A stretch of DNA of 64,000 bases from Eremophila alpestris peregrina (taxonomy: Eukaryota > Chordata > Aves > Passeriformes > Alaudidae): the NCBI GenBank assembly GCA_009792885.1, contig WMCF01000033.1, positions 3,289,344 to 3,353,343 of the forward strand. The letters run 5' to 3'. The first letter of the stretch is position 1. Each line of letters begins with the position of its first letter. This document shows, piece by piece, positions 39,023 through 50,800 of the stretch. Both the position numbers and the translations under genes were made by a program. Under the pieces are notes generated by a model that saw only the letters and a list, made by a program, of their open reading frames with translations, ran no database searches and was not told where the DNA came from.

Positions 39023-40839
39023 TATCCCATCACTACCAAAATGTGAGGGAAAAGGGAGCATAAATGAGCAGTGTATCCTCTTACAGAGTGAGACAATTGG
39101 GTTCTCATCTAATGCAGCCTACTGTTTCGAGCAGTGTCAACACTGAATTCAGACCTTGCTGTAATAAGAGGCTTCAAAGTCAGAAACTGCATTCCAACCT
39201 ACTTTTCATATATGGATAGGACATTTTTAAATCAAAAGCATGGGTATCAATTATTATCAGAAATTCCATCCAGCACATCAGGAGATAAACCTGCACAGCA
39301 AAAGAAACATCCTTTTTTGCTAAAGCACTTGCAGGCTAACCTCCTCTTTCTTTAAAAATAAGTTGTATTTTTGGCATCAAATACAGAGACAAAGCATATA
39401 TGAAGGCCATGCAAAAATTTATGTAAGCAGTTACAGACAAGATCCTGTAGTACTGTGAGAGTCCAGTTCACAATAAATGAAGATACTAGAGGCATAAAAA
39501 CTGGTAGAAAATATTTTAATTTTTAAAAAAAAATTTAATGACAGGAATAAAGACACCTAATTGACATCCTGCACCCAAGAATTTCCCTAAGGCCTCACTG
39601 GCTGCAAGCCAGTTGTCAGACAAAAGACATTTATTAATTTTCTCTGCGTGATAAACTTCCTTTTAAGCAAAAAATGGGGTTTTAGCTAGAAAACATAAGG
39701 ACTTTTATTAAAACAATACTCTATTTTAATTTCAAAGTATAATCATTGGCATAGAAACCCATGAAATGCCTTTAGACCCCTTTGAACTTTCTATTTCTCT
39801 CCATGGCTGCAGATAGTATCCAGAGACTGTGATAATGCAAAGACCTTGCTCCAAATGGCAGCCAGGCAGAGCAATATGCAAACAGAATGCTACCATTATT
39901 CTCCAGGAAAGGTACAAACAAAGAATTTATTACCTCATTATCTAGCTAGAAAAAGGCTTTACATCTAATAACTTCAGCACAGAAACATAAAAACATCTAT
40001 GCCAAAAGCTGAAAATATAAATCTGTGTGTCTTTTTGCTGCATGCTTCTGTAGAAGAAATTTTCTAGGAATGTAACCCAAATATCTACCAGTACATCATT
40101 TTTTGTAAAGGAAAAAGTCTGCAGTAAATTCACAAATAATCCAAGAAATGCAGGCCAAATTAATCCACCCGCTCATTGTCCCATAACCCTTTGATTTCTA
40201 GGAAAGAATTCAAGAAGTCATAGCTGGCTGATCCGACTGGTCCCTCTATATTGCCCTTTTACATTTCCAGTATCAGTAGAGAAACTATCATGCAGAAAGA
40301 TAAATTTTATGTATTAATTCCCATATGTTTTTAGATGTTGTACATATTTATTGTTAGAGTGAAACTACTTATGAAATTACTAAATGGGTGCAATTGAAAT
40401 ATTGCCCAACTACCCTTAAATTCAATGAAAATATTTACATTTTACAGAATTTAAAAAGCCCGTATTCAAAAATTTTAATTCCTGATTTGATAAAATCTTT
40501 CCAACACCCAAAACCAAGCTTCTGTTTCGCTAGGAGCCAATGAAACACAATATATGGACAACTTAAAGTGGAAGACAAAACAGGTGAGAGACAGTGACAA
40601 CAAACAACAAGTTGTTTAGATAAATATTTACAGCATATTGACCAATGGGATCAAAGATATAAATTTATCTGCTGAAATTTTTTTCAGAATAAATGTTAGA
40701 ATCCTTTCAAACTACAAGCTCTGGAATACATAATAAAGGCAGAGTAACAAGAAATGATCACAAATTCTTGCACAAGAAACACTTGTCCTTTAAAGAGTAA
40801 TTACAAGTTTTCCATGATGCAATATAATATCATCAGTAT

Positions 40840-41270
40840 TGAAATTATTCCCCCCTGCAGCCCCCCAAGACTCAAGGCCAGCTCAGATCCTTATGAGGCT
40901 TAAGGGGGAGATATCTCAGAGATAGGACCAGGATTACCAGAAGGAGGCTCCTCCCGAGATGTTTGAAGGTCTTTATTCGTGGAGGTCCACAAGGAAAAGA
41001 GGGCAAACAAGGAAATACAGGGTCTTATATGGGGTTTATCTCGAGGAGGGATATTTGTCCCTGGGCCAATAGGATAGGGGGAGAGGGGAAGGTCAGAAGG
41101 ATATCTAAGTATTCTATATCCTGGTGGGGGGAACAGTTTCTCGGGGGAAATACAACAAGTATGACACTGAGTGTAAGTCTGAAAACACTGAAACTGTCAA
41201 CAAGGGGTAAAAACATATTCTCGTTGGCTACCTGAAACTTAGGAGCCCTAAGGTGGTAGAGTATTTCACA
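40840..41270 (-). mobile_element. Endogenous-retrovirus LTR, likely solo (type C)
   Basis: On the minus strand the unit starts TGTGAAATAC at 41270 and ends AATAATTTCA at 40840, giving TG...CA ends and a TGAAAT/ATTTCA inverted repeat. An ATTGG (inverted CCAAT) motif at 41070-41066 is followed by an ATATAAG TATA-like box at 41030-41024 and an AATAAA signal at 40977-40972, in the order and spacing of an LTR promoter and R region. There is no adjacent retroviral coding sequence, primer-binding site or clear target-site duplication, so it is probably an old solo LTR. It differs from LTRs A and B. Confidence 0.75.
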
Positions 41271-44200
41271 ATGAGACTCTTAATAGAAACTGATACCAGC
41301 CCCAGAGCAGAGTGCAAAAACACAAAGCAAAGCTGACCAAATAATGCTTTGGTGCCTTGGAGTGTTGTGTAAATTACAGCAAGCAGATTTAGGCATTCCA
41401 TTTAGAAAGAGGAATAGAAAGCTCATGCTCGCAACTAGAGAAAAATCATTCAAAGAAATTGAAATAAAAGCAAATAAGAAGTACATATCTACAAAGAAAA
41501 TGTATGAAAAGGAAAATGTGGATGCACATAGTGAGATCAGAGTGCAATTTAAGTTCATATTTGGACATGTTTTGTCTGCTGCAGTTGCCCTTTCATACAA
41601 TGTTTGAAGTGAAAGGAAGAAATTTGAATGCACAAAGTCAATTCTAACCACGTAGTTCGGGTTGCTTTTTAAGAGCAACCTTATTCATCTTCAGAAAAAA
41701 CACAGTCCTTGAATTCAGAAGGATTTCCTGAGCTGTGCTGATCTCCCACTGACTTCAGTAGAAGGATTTGATGTGAAACCTTGCAAGGGCCCTCCAGGTC
41801 CTGCCCCACCATCCACGGACTGGAGTAAAAGAGCACCTGGGTGCTGTCAGGCCTTCCCATGCCCCTGTGCTGACCAAAGCTGCCCCTCCAGCTTTGCTTT
41901 TCCCTGGCCAAGGTCCCTCCTCTATGTGGATGACAATTTTCACAGAAGTTATAGAAAAAATGGGACCTGTTGGACTTTCATCATTGCCAGATTGTGGGGA
42001 AGAAAAATAGACTCTGAAGTTGTTAGGCAAGAATGACCCAAGAAAAGGTGAGGGATTTAGCTGTTTAAATGCTGGTGTCACGTGCCATATTTACCCGTTG
42101 AGCACTCACAATACCCACAACAGATGACCCAAACATGACCCAGAACCTACTGGACTCCACTTCCTTCTGCAGTTGTACCTCAAAGTGAAATGGGAATTTT
42201 CAGTACCTTAGGTATTGAAAATGATGGCTTCTTCTTGCACAGTCATTCAGATTTTATTTTTTTTTTTTTAGGAATATTGGAAAAATAACAGGAGAATCTA
42301 TGATTTATCTTATTACAAAATCATTTCACATTTCTGGATGCGTTTCTAGGTACCAAACACTTCTCTATCTAGGTTTCAGCTCACTTTCTCTTTTTTAGAT
42401 GGGTACATTTCTATGGAGGACAACAACAATTATTTTTTGTTTTTCTGTGCTCTCAAATGCAACATTATCAAATGAAAAACTGAGCTATCATTATCTGCCA
42501 GCTATCTTATCTACTGATTTAATTCAAGATAAAAATAGCCAAGTGGCTTTATATATGATAAAAAGTGGAAAAGGCAGATTGCTTATAAGATGAAAAGAAG
42601 AAACTATGATAAGTCAATCATGAGCACAGGAGATGAGAGCTAATATGTATTGGTGTGATGAAGACTGGCATGCCCATTACCAAAGTGGAACAATTTTTAG
42701 CAGTAAAAAAGATTAAGCATGATGGTGTGAAATAAAAAATTGACTAGACTTTATAGAACACGGAAGTTCAGAGGCTTCAAAAGGATTATTAACATTTTCT
42801 GCAAAAGAAACCTCCATGAGTAAAAAGAATCAGAGAAATAAATGTAAGAAAAAAAAACCTATTAACTTATCTCATCTACAGCAAAATGCAGAGAAGTTAC
42901 CTATAAGTAAGAAAGAGTGAAAGTGAGAGTGAAAAAGAATAATCAGCTGCAAATTACGGCAGAAGAAAATCACAAAACTAAAAGATAATTATACCAGGCA
43001 AACACAAACCTCACTATTGCCAATTAGCAATCTAGAACTTGAGGAAGAATCTTTTAGCCAACAATATACCAGATACTAATTTTCTTGATATTATTTGCAG
43101 GAGTTGTCATTAACTGCTGATCATCTTATCAGAAGCTGCAACAGGGATTATTTTATTCTGGTGTCTTCATGGGCCTTTCATTTGCCTTTATGTTGGATGA
43201 TGTAGTGAGCAGCAGTTGTCTCTTCAGAGCATCACATCAGTCCTCAGAGGACAAATGGCACAGTCCCTTCTGCACTGACACTGTGCACCAACAGATTTCC
43301 ACAGCTCCATGGCTTGTGAGATAGCTAGTGAGCCACACACTGGTACCTGGAGGCAATATCAAGGGCTTAATTCAGCTTTACAGATGCATCCATGAATGTT
43401 TATAACTTCCTTCCCATCCATACACTGAAGACAAAGCTGGCTCAGTGCATCAAACAGCATGACACTTACACCATACTGATGATTTTCACCAACCCAGGTT
43501 TAAACCTTTTACTCTTCTTTTCACTTTTTATACCTATCATTGAAGATTTGCTAGACTGGATTTAAAAGCCTTTTGGTGTAAATATTCAAGCAAGACATCA
43601 GATGGTATGCTTTTCATTTCAAACAATGAGCTTTGTTTACTTTGTTCAATATTCTGTGGGACGTTCCAGTGTGGTACAAGCATTTCAAAATGCCCAAGAA
43701 ACTCTCACCTACTTTAGGGAATTATTATTCCATACAAAAACATCATTATTTTCACATTTAAATTCTTTCCAAATACTTATAAATTGTACACAAATGCTCA
43801 GTGTTTTTTAAGCCCACTTACTGATAAACTAAAACAACAGAATAACAAATGCACTCCTTTCAATGGGCTATTGATTTTTAAAAAAAATGGTATAGGATGG
43901 GATTAATCTGATTTAGTACCAAATCTACACTTGAGCTAATCACACACAATTATCTTCAATTGATAGCTCGCAGATGTAGTTAGAGGAGGGCAGGGCAAGA
44001 TTTGTGTCATCCTAATGCTGACATCTAACACAGAACAAGGGAACCATGTGCTAGTTGTTTTACACTACTGCAGAAGGAGCATGGTGTAAATATCTTAACC
44101 ATTTCCAACAAAAATATTTAACTGTCTAAATTTAAGGACTGATTTCTCTCATCCACAGTGTCTACTAGGGCAATTTTCTGTTCGTTTGGACTGATTTTAC

Positions 44201-47200
44201 CACTATTTGTTGCAGAGTTGCTAATGCCCAAAAAGTATGGCTGTAAGACTGTTGGAATGAGTGCAAAAATTCCAGTTGTTCTAAACCTTGTGCTGGCCAT
44301 AGATCATCAGTGCTTGACAGTTCCCATTTCTGTGGAAGTTTGCTACCCGCCCCATGCCTAGGTTTGCAAGTTAAAAGTGTGGGCTTAAAGAGAGATAAAA
44401 CTGCAGAGATATTGTCCTCTGGATTTCAGAGAGCACATAACTATTACCTGCAGCAAGAACTTGGTGTTTTGCTGAAATAGACGTTTAAACTATTTTTTTA
44501 ATCATGGTGCTATGGAGATATTTTTAAAACTGGGATTTGCTTCAAGTTGTATCTGTTAGAAACCAGTGAACAAAACCATAAAAGGACAAAAAATAATCAT
44601 ATATTTTGATAAGTAGTAGTCCTCTCTATGAGATCAGTTTAATTGCTTTCGATGAAACTTCAGTTTAGGTTACTACTACCAAATAAGCAAAACCTTCAGA
44701 TTGGAAAAATACTGAGGAAAAAAATCAGTTAGCAGAAGGCACACAGTTGTCTCAACTGAAACTGCCCAATTGCTTTTTTAGCTGTCAAATCCTCAGTAAT
44801 GATGATAATTTGATTTGTGTCTGAGGTAATGGTTAGTCAGATGAAACAGTTGCCTTAATGATGTTTCTAAAGCTAAAACCAGGCTGAAGCAAGCAATAGC
44901 AAAAACTTACGCAAAATGCTGTATTATTTCTCATTTTTCAAGCTTGTGTGTGAAGTAACAAATTTAATTGTGAGGGTTTTCAGTTTTTTAAACACTCTCA
45001 GGGACAACTAATGCCCAGCACCAGTTTTCCAGTGGCTGCTCAGCAGCATGCTGCAGACAGTGCTGCCACTACTAGCACTGTGGAAGTGCTTTGGGATAGT
45101 TCTCTGAGAAAAAAAATAGTTTTAATTTATGAATGCAGTTTATGACTACTTAAACTAAAGTTGTTTTGTCAGAAAGGGGATTGAGCCCCTCTAAACACAC
45201 TCCAACTCCAAACAGGGCTGCACCCACTCGAAGGATTGTTCCAGCCCAATGAGGCAAGTAGTCACATGCATAAGAAATGTGTTAATTCTAAGTAGAGATA
45301 AAATAATTTTCTATTTGAACATGCAAAAAAAAAAGAATTTTTCAGAAGGTTCTGCTAGATTAAGGTTCATCAAGATAAGATCTGGGTGTTGTTTCTCACA
45401 GCATGTATTATTGCCTGACACTCCCTACTGTGTAATACTAATCCGTAGGGCTAAAACTCTCCAGTTGAATGCATGTGCAATCTAAACAGACCTCAGGAGA
45501 AACACATAAAATTTTATTTCTTTACACAGTGTATGTCCCAATTCCATGGTTTCTAAATGAGACATTTGGATTCAAATAGGAGAGGTGAGTCACTCTGTGA
45601 CATATGAAGCCTACATTTCTTTTCTGTAATTTGTTACTTCAAGAAATAACACAATAGATCTTCGTCAAAGAGCAGTGGCTGTCCTGCATTTCCTGAGTAA
45701 TATTATTTTAATTATTATTTTGATCACGGTAACTTTTTTCCTAACTGAAGAAACAAAATATCAGTCCAACAGGATCCACAGAATGGAAGGAAATATCCAC
45801 TCTAATTAATTTTTGTTGGCATTTCCTGTCATTTAGGCAATATACATTAATATTTGGTGGTAATATATTCAAAAAACAACCTTTATCTATTTTCTTCTCC
45901 TCTGTTTTCAGAAGGATATAAAGCTTTGATCTTTCTCTTTGCTTGTTACAGAGATGGGGGTATAAAACCTGAATCATAGTCTAACATCAATGCTTGAAAA
46001 TTCAGCTACCACAGACATCTTCTTTAGATGGTGAAATGTTACAGTTCTTCATGCCTTCCTGTGGTGCCTGTGACTAATCTAATGCAATAATGACTATTAA
46101 AAATTGACAAGAAAGCTGAAACTTGATAAGTACAGGAAACTTGTTTCATCAAGCCACCTTGGGTTTCTCTTTTTCTCCTACATAGCTGATGCTATTTTTG
46201 GAAAAGTACCAATAGTGTAAGCTCAAGATACAAGCAATTATAACAGGGCATGGTACTAAGAATTCTTAATTCCTATAGTGAAGAAAAAGTAGTTTTCATG
46301 TCATGGTTCTCGAAACTTTTCTGCAGTATCTGCCAATAAGAACACTCTCTCTCTCTGCATGAGGAAAATAAATAAACAAAAGTAACTTCTAACAGCAGCA
46401 GCCTTGCTATCAATCCACACATTGACTTTGTGTCATGATCTGCAGATTGAGGAGAGAGAAACATTGTGCTACCGAATTATGTTCCTGGATGCTCTGAACA
46501 CCTGAGGACCACGATAGCATCTAACCTGCAAAGATGAGGGATGTTCCTGTTGTGTCCCTTCTGGCTCTGTGGAGAGAAGGATGCACACTCAGTGCTTTTG
46601 TCTGGCTCACTTGGGTTGCTGCTGCCTAACCACGGGCAGGATTTGGATACTGAAGGGAACAGGTCAGACCTCTCACTGCTTCCCAGGCAGGTTCAAGTAG
46701 GAAGGTGGAGGGCTGAGCTGGCATGATAGCTGGCATGAGAGGGAAGGCAGAGAATGGGGTTTATCATTTTATTTCTTATCAAGGGGCTCACTCTGCAATA
46801 AAACAAGTACTGTTCATATGACGGCTGAGGGGGAAGAAAGTGCTTCCAAGGATTTTTCCTTTCACCTCTGAACTGTCCAGGAAAGTCTTGGGACAAACTT
46901 CCTCTTAAGACTGTAGAAGCTCCCACACTAAACTTTGGGGAGCCCCTCTGGGGGACAAGTATGTATGTAAACTATTTGAGATTTGGTGAGTATTTCACCT
47001 TTAACTGCAAAGAGCAGAATTGAGAATTCATTTATTTATAAATGAACAGAATGGAAATCAAAAGGCTCTTCACTGCCCACTTAAATGATGACTAATTTTT
47101 ATTAACAGCAGCAGTGATGTAGGTTTCAGCAATTGATTCTGAGAAGAAAAGAAGAAATTGTAGCTTGGGGAAGACAGGATATATAAATGCAATAATTCTT

Positions 47201-47753
47201 TTTTTTTCCCCAAATGTTTTCATCACACAGTTTCAGGGAAACATAAGTATCAGAAGGGTTACATCATTAAATGATTCAGTTTTAAATTTTGTCAAATCCA
47301 AATCCAAAAAAGAAGAACTGCTCCTTTTCTTTTTAAAACGACTGAAATAATTAGTTTTTCTTTTTTTTTTCCTACTGTCAGTTCCCCACATAGTTATATT
47401 TTCTTTTAACAATCTCGTATGCCTTATTTTCAGAAACTTCAGTCACCTGCTTGTGAGAGGTAAATTAGTCAGCTGTTAGTAAAATATATTTTTTGTGGAA
47501 ACTCTGTACCCTAAGCCAAGTAATAGTTAAAAAAACAGTGGGATGTCCTCTGATACATAAGGATTACCTGTATAGCAAGTAACATTTAGGAAAGAAATGA
47601 AACTAGTTTAAGAAAGTGTTCCCAGGCAATGAATCTGCAATTGTAATAAAGGCAAATTAAAATGTCCTGGTGAGATCCATCTTTTGAAATCTGGCATGTC
47701 CCACATCCCTGGCTTCATTCTCCTATTTCACTCACTCAAGGTAAATGATGTTA

Positions 47754-47756
<3 letters not shown>
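41271..47756. other. Unique AT-rich intergenic DNA
   Basis: No recognisable gene or repeat. Frames of up to 132 codons (41280-41678, minus) and 108 codons (41755-42081, minus) overlap open frames on the other strand and have no family match. The plus-strand frame at 44158-44361 is discussed as a finding. Confidence 0.6.
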
Positions 47757-47793
<37 letters not shown>

Positions 47794-47795
47794 AA

Positions 47796-47826
<31 letters not shown>
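47757..47826. repeat. Compound microsatellite: (AT)n then 29 C
   Basis: About 33 bases of alternating A/T (47757-47789) are followed by AACCAAAA and then 29 uninterrupted C (47798-47826). The C run is exceptionally long for a unique locus, and its complement is a G homopolymer able to form quadruplexes. The exact counts may be sequencing-dependent. The frames across it (Ile-Tyr or Pro runs) are artefacts. Confidence 0.95.
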
Positions 47827-47828
<2 letters not shown>

Positions 47829-50800
47829 CTAAAACAACTGGACTCTGGTCTAGGAGTTGTTACAATTTTTGGAATGCAACAGCTTGGGAACACTGAAGAA
47901 AAACAGTTTGAAGTTATAGGGAATGAAGAAAAACTGGATAATCTGGAAAAAAGTCTGCTACACTTGCAAACTAGGATGAAAAGGTGCATGTTTCAGCTGT
48001 GGGAGGATTGAGGATAATCAAAATTGGTTTTACTGGAACTTCACTAAAGGTTCTCTACTGCACTTGTAATTGCCTCATCCCTCCCTTGGCTGACCAATGC
48101 TCAGGTGCTGTCCTTGGCACACTATCTTCACTCCTGGCTGCAATTGCTGCTTCCTGGCCCTCCTAAGCAAAGATGTGGTGGCTGCTTCATGGGCAAGGGA
48201 GAACTAGGCACCTCTGAGAGTGAGTCTGGAGCCAGTAGCAGAGTAATGATGAAAGATTGGGAGAGAGCTACTGAATTATGCAGTTTTTATGAGCATGTTG
48301 TGGACATGTCAGCATGCCTGAGTCTCTCAGGGACAGAGATCCCTGATATCTAACCCCATTTGGTTCAGTGAAGCGGAAAACTGCATTGTGACAGGATGCA
48401 GATACCACACCCAGAGAAACTGTAAGGATCTGTCCCCTCACCTGAGCATTGGACATGGGACACCCCCAGCCACAGGAGCTCCTTCTGGGTAATACTGTAC
48501 CAGCTGCTGCTGTATTCTGTCAGGGTATTTTGCTCCTGAAATCATCTAGTTGGCAAAGATAACAATCTAAATCATATTTGAACAGAATTTACAAACTGTA
48601 CAGATAATTAAAGGGACATTTTAAATTATATCTGTAGTAGGTATGGAAAGAAATCTATAAACCAGTTGTCTTTGCATTCTATCTGAAATAAAAGCTTACT
48701 CTTGGGAGGAATCTGATTGTTACTTCCAAATCTTGCAGGACATTTCAAAGGAGATTTGAAGTACAAAAATAAGGTAAGACACAATTAATTGATAAAAGCT
48801 TCCTATTCAAATGTTCCTTCTTGACTGAAGTGCTTAATAAAGACAAGAAGAAGAAAATAACATTTCCTATGTATTGAAAACACTGAATGACTGTGTACAA
48901 AAAAACTACAGTTCTGGTTTAGCAACACTTATCTTTTATTTATTTCCTTTTTTGTTTGTTAGTTTTCTTTGTTTGGCTGGTTGGTTTTAGCTGGGGTTTT
49001 TGTTTGTTTTTAATTTTTCATTCTGATGAATGAGACTGATTTACTCAGAACTGATTTCATAAGAGAAGGACACACAGGGCAGGCAGTCCCTAAGAAAGTT
49101 TTTTTAACAGTACTGCTTTGCCAAACTGCAAGCTGGCAACGGGGTATAGATAAATATCCCCTGGAGACAAGGGTGCAAACTCATTTTAATTTGGGACCCA
49201 CACCAGATTTGAATTCCAGCTGGTACCTGAACATACTGAGTTGGAAGAGCTCATATGGGATTCTGCCCAACTCTCCTCAGAGCAGCTAATTTCAGCCCTG
49301 TCACTGAGGTCCTGTTTTTAAGCCTCAGCTGTGCCTGCAATAACTCCTAAATGCTCTAAAGCTTTCTGCTGCATAAGGCATCTCCAACCCTTTCACATGA
49401 CATTTTCTTCACATCCTTTCATGTAAGATCCCCTGGTATAAGGAAGTGGTTGAATAAACATTTCACTGTGACATGAGTGGGAGAGTAAGCAGCCAAAGTG
49501 GGAAATGAAAAATGAACTGAGCCATCAACATTCACATATAACTTACTCAGGGAGAGTTCCAACATCACTAGTCCAGTCCACTACTCCTGGGTTAGCTGTC
49601 ACTACCAGTGATACCAGTTACATTAAGGTGGCTCTCTCCTCAGAGTAGCTATTATCTGTTAATGTCTTAATGAAATACACCTCAAACACCCCTGGTGCAG
49701 ACTCAAAATATAATCAGCAATAACTAGACTAATATGCTGGTTCCAATGTAAACATATAAAGACTATCCAAGCAGTGCATTTCAGTGCAATACTTTCATCA
49801 CCAGACCTACTTACTTCCTTTTGTTTATTTTACTTTTTGGGCTAGGTCACACATTTTTTGCTGGGGTTGACAAAGACAGAAAATCTTAATTTGCTCACAG
49901 AAACTAGAGGAACTGTTAATGTGTTTCAAAACAAGCAACCAACATAATTTCTTTGCAAATGCATCCTACTCCTCTTTTCTTATGGGAGTGAAGACAGACA
50001 TAAACCTACAGGGTGAGATAGTGACAAAGAATGCATATTCAAACACAGCTGTGTCTGTTCATAATTTTGTTCATATTTAAACACAATTGAAATGGCATGC
50101 ATTATGTATTTTTAAGGAGATATTTTCCCTACAGATAGCAAATTCTGCAAATTCAACAATCCCAAGAAGCTCAGCACAGCTGTACATATCTCAAGCCAGA
50201 GCACATTTCAGATGAAGCTCTCTATACAGTATGCAGTCCCATTAAGCAAACTCACTAGAGAACAGCCCTTAAAGCTATTCATTATACATTAGGTGGTCTA
50301 TACAAGGAATAATAATAAACCAAGTTTTATTATTTAACACCTACTTAGTGTTTAAAAATGCATGCTCCATGTTTGGACAGTGTAAATGGCACCCAGGCTC
50401 CATGCACTAAGTCACATGCAGTAGTTTTGGTGACTCTCAAAATGTTGTTCAGCAGCTGTTTGTGTTTAGCAGAACCTTGAGGACTTTAATAGGGTGGATA
50501 CCTCCTGACAAAATAAATCTCTAACTCAGTAAAGGATATTTAAGATACTGGAAATTTTGCAGCACAATAAATTTTCAAAAGTTATTTATATCACCTGACA
50601 CATGACCTGTTTTTCAGCAAGCCATAGAAAACTACATTGCACTTCCTTAATGAATTTGATTGCACTTTATAGTGTCCTGTTCATTCTCATTGCTTTAAAT
50701 TGATGGTGATAAGCAGACCATCCTGTGTGAGACTTCTGTAGATTGAATAATCCAGTATAGAGTACAAAATATGATCAGCTGCCAAAGTAATTCACTGATT

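Larger units (their letters stand above)
34977..40839. other. Unique AT-rich intergenic DNA
   Basis: No gene or known repeat family was recognised. The 119-codon plus-strand frame at 37448-37807 and the 84-codon minus frame overlapping it have no recognisable domain. Short internal duplications are listed separately. Confidence 0.6.

Noticed and set aside
41280..42081. 132- and 108-codon minus-strand frames and an 87-codon plus-strand frame
   Set aside because: Mutually overlapping on both strands, adjoining LTR C, without retroviral or other protein motifs.
47684..48011. Frames of 70-88 codons with Ile-Tyr and poly-Pro or poly-Gly runs
   Set aside because: Direct translation of the (AT)n and C-homopolymer microsatellite.
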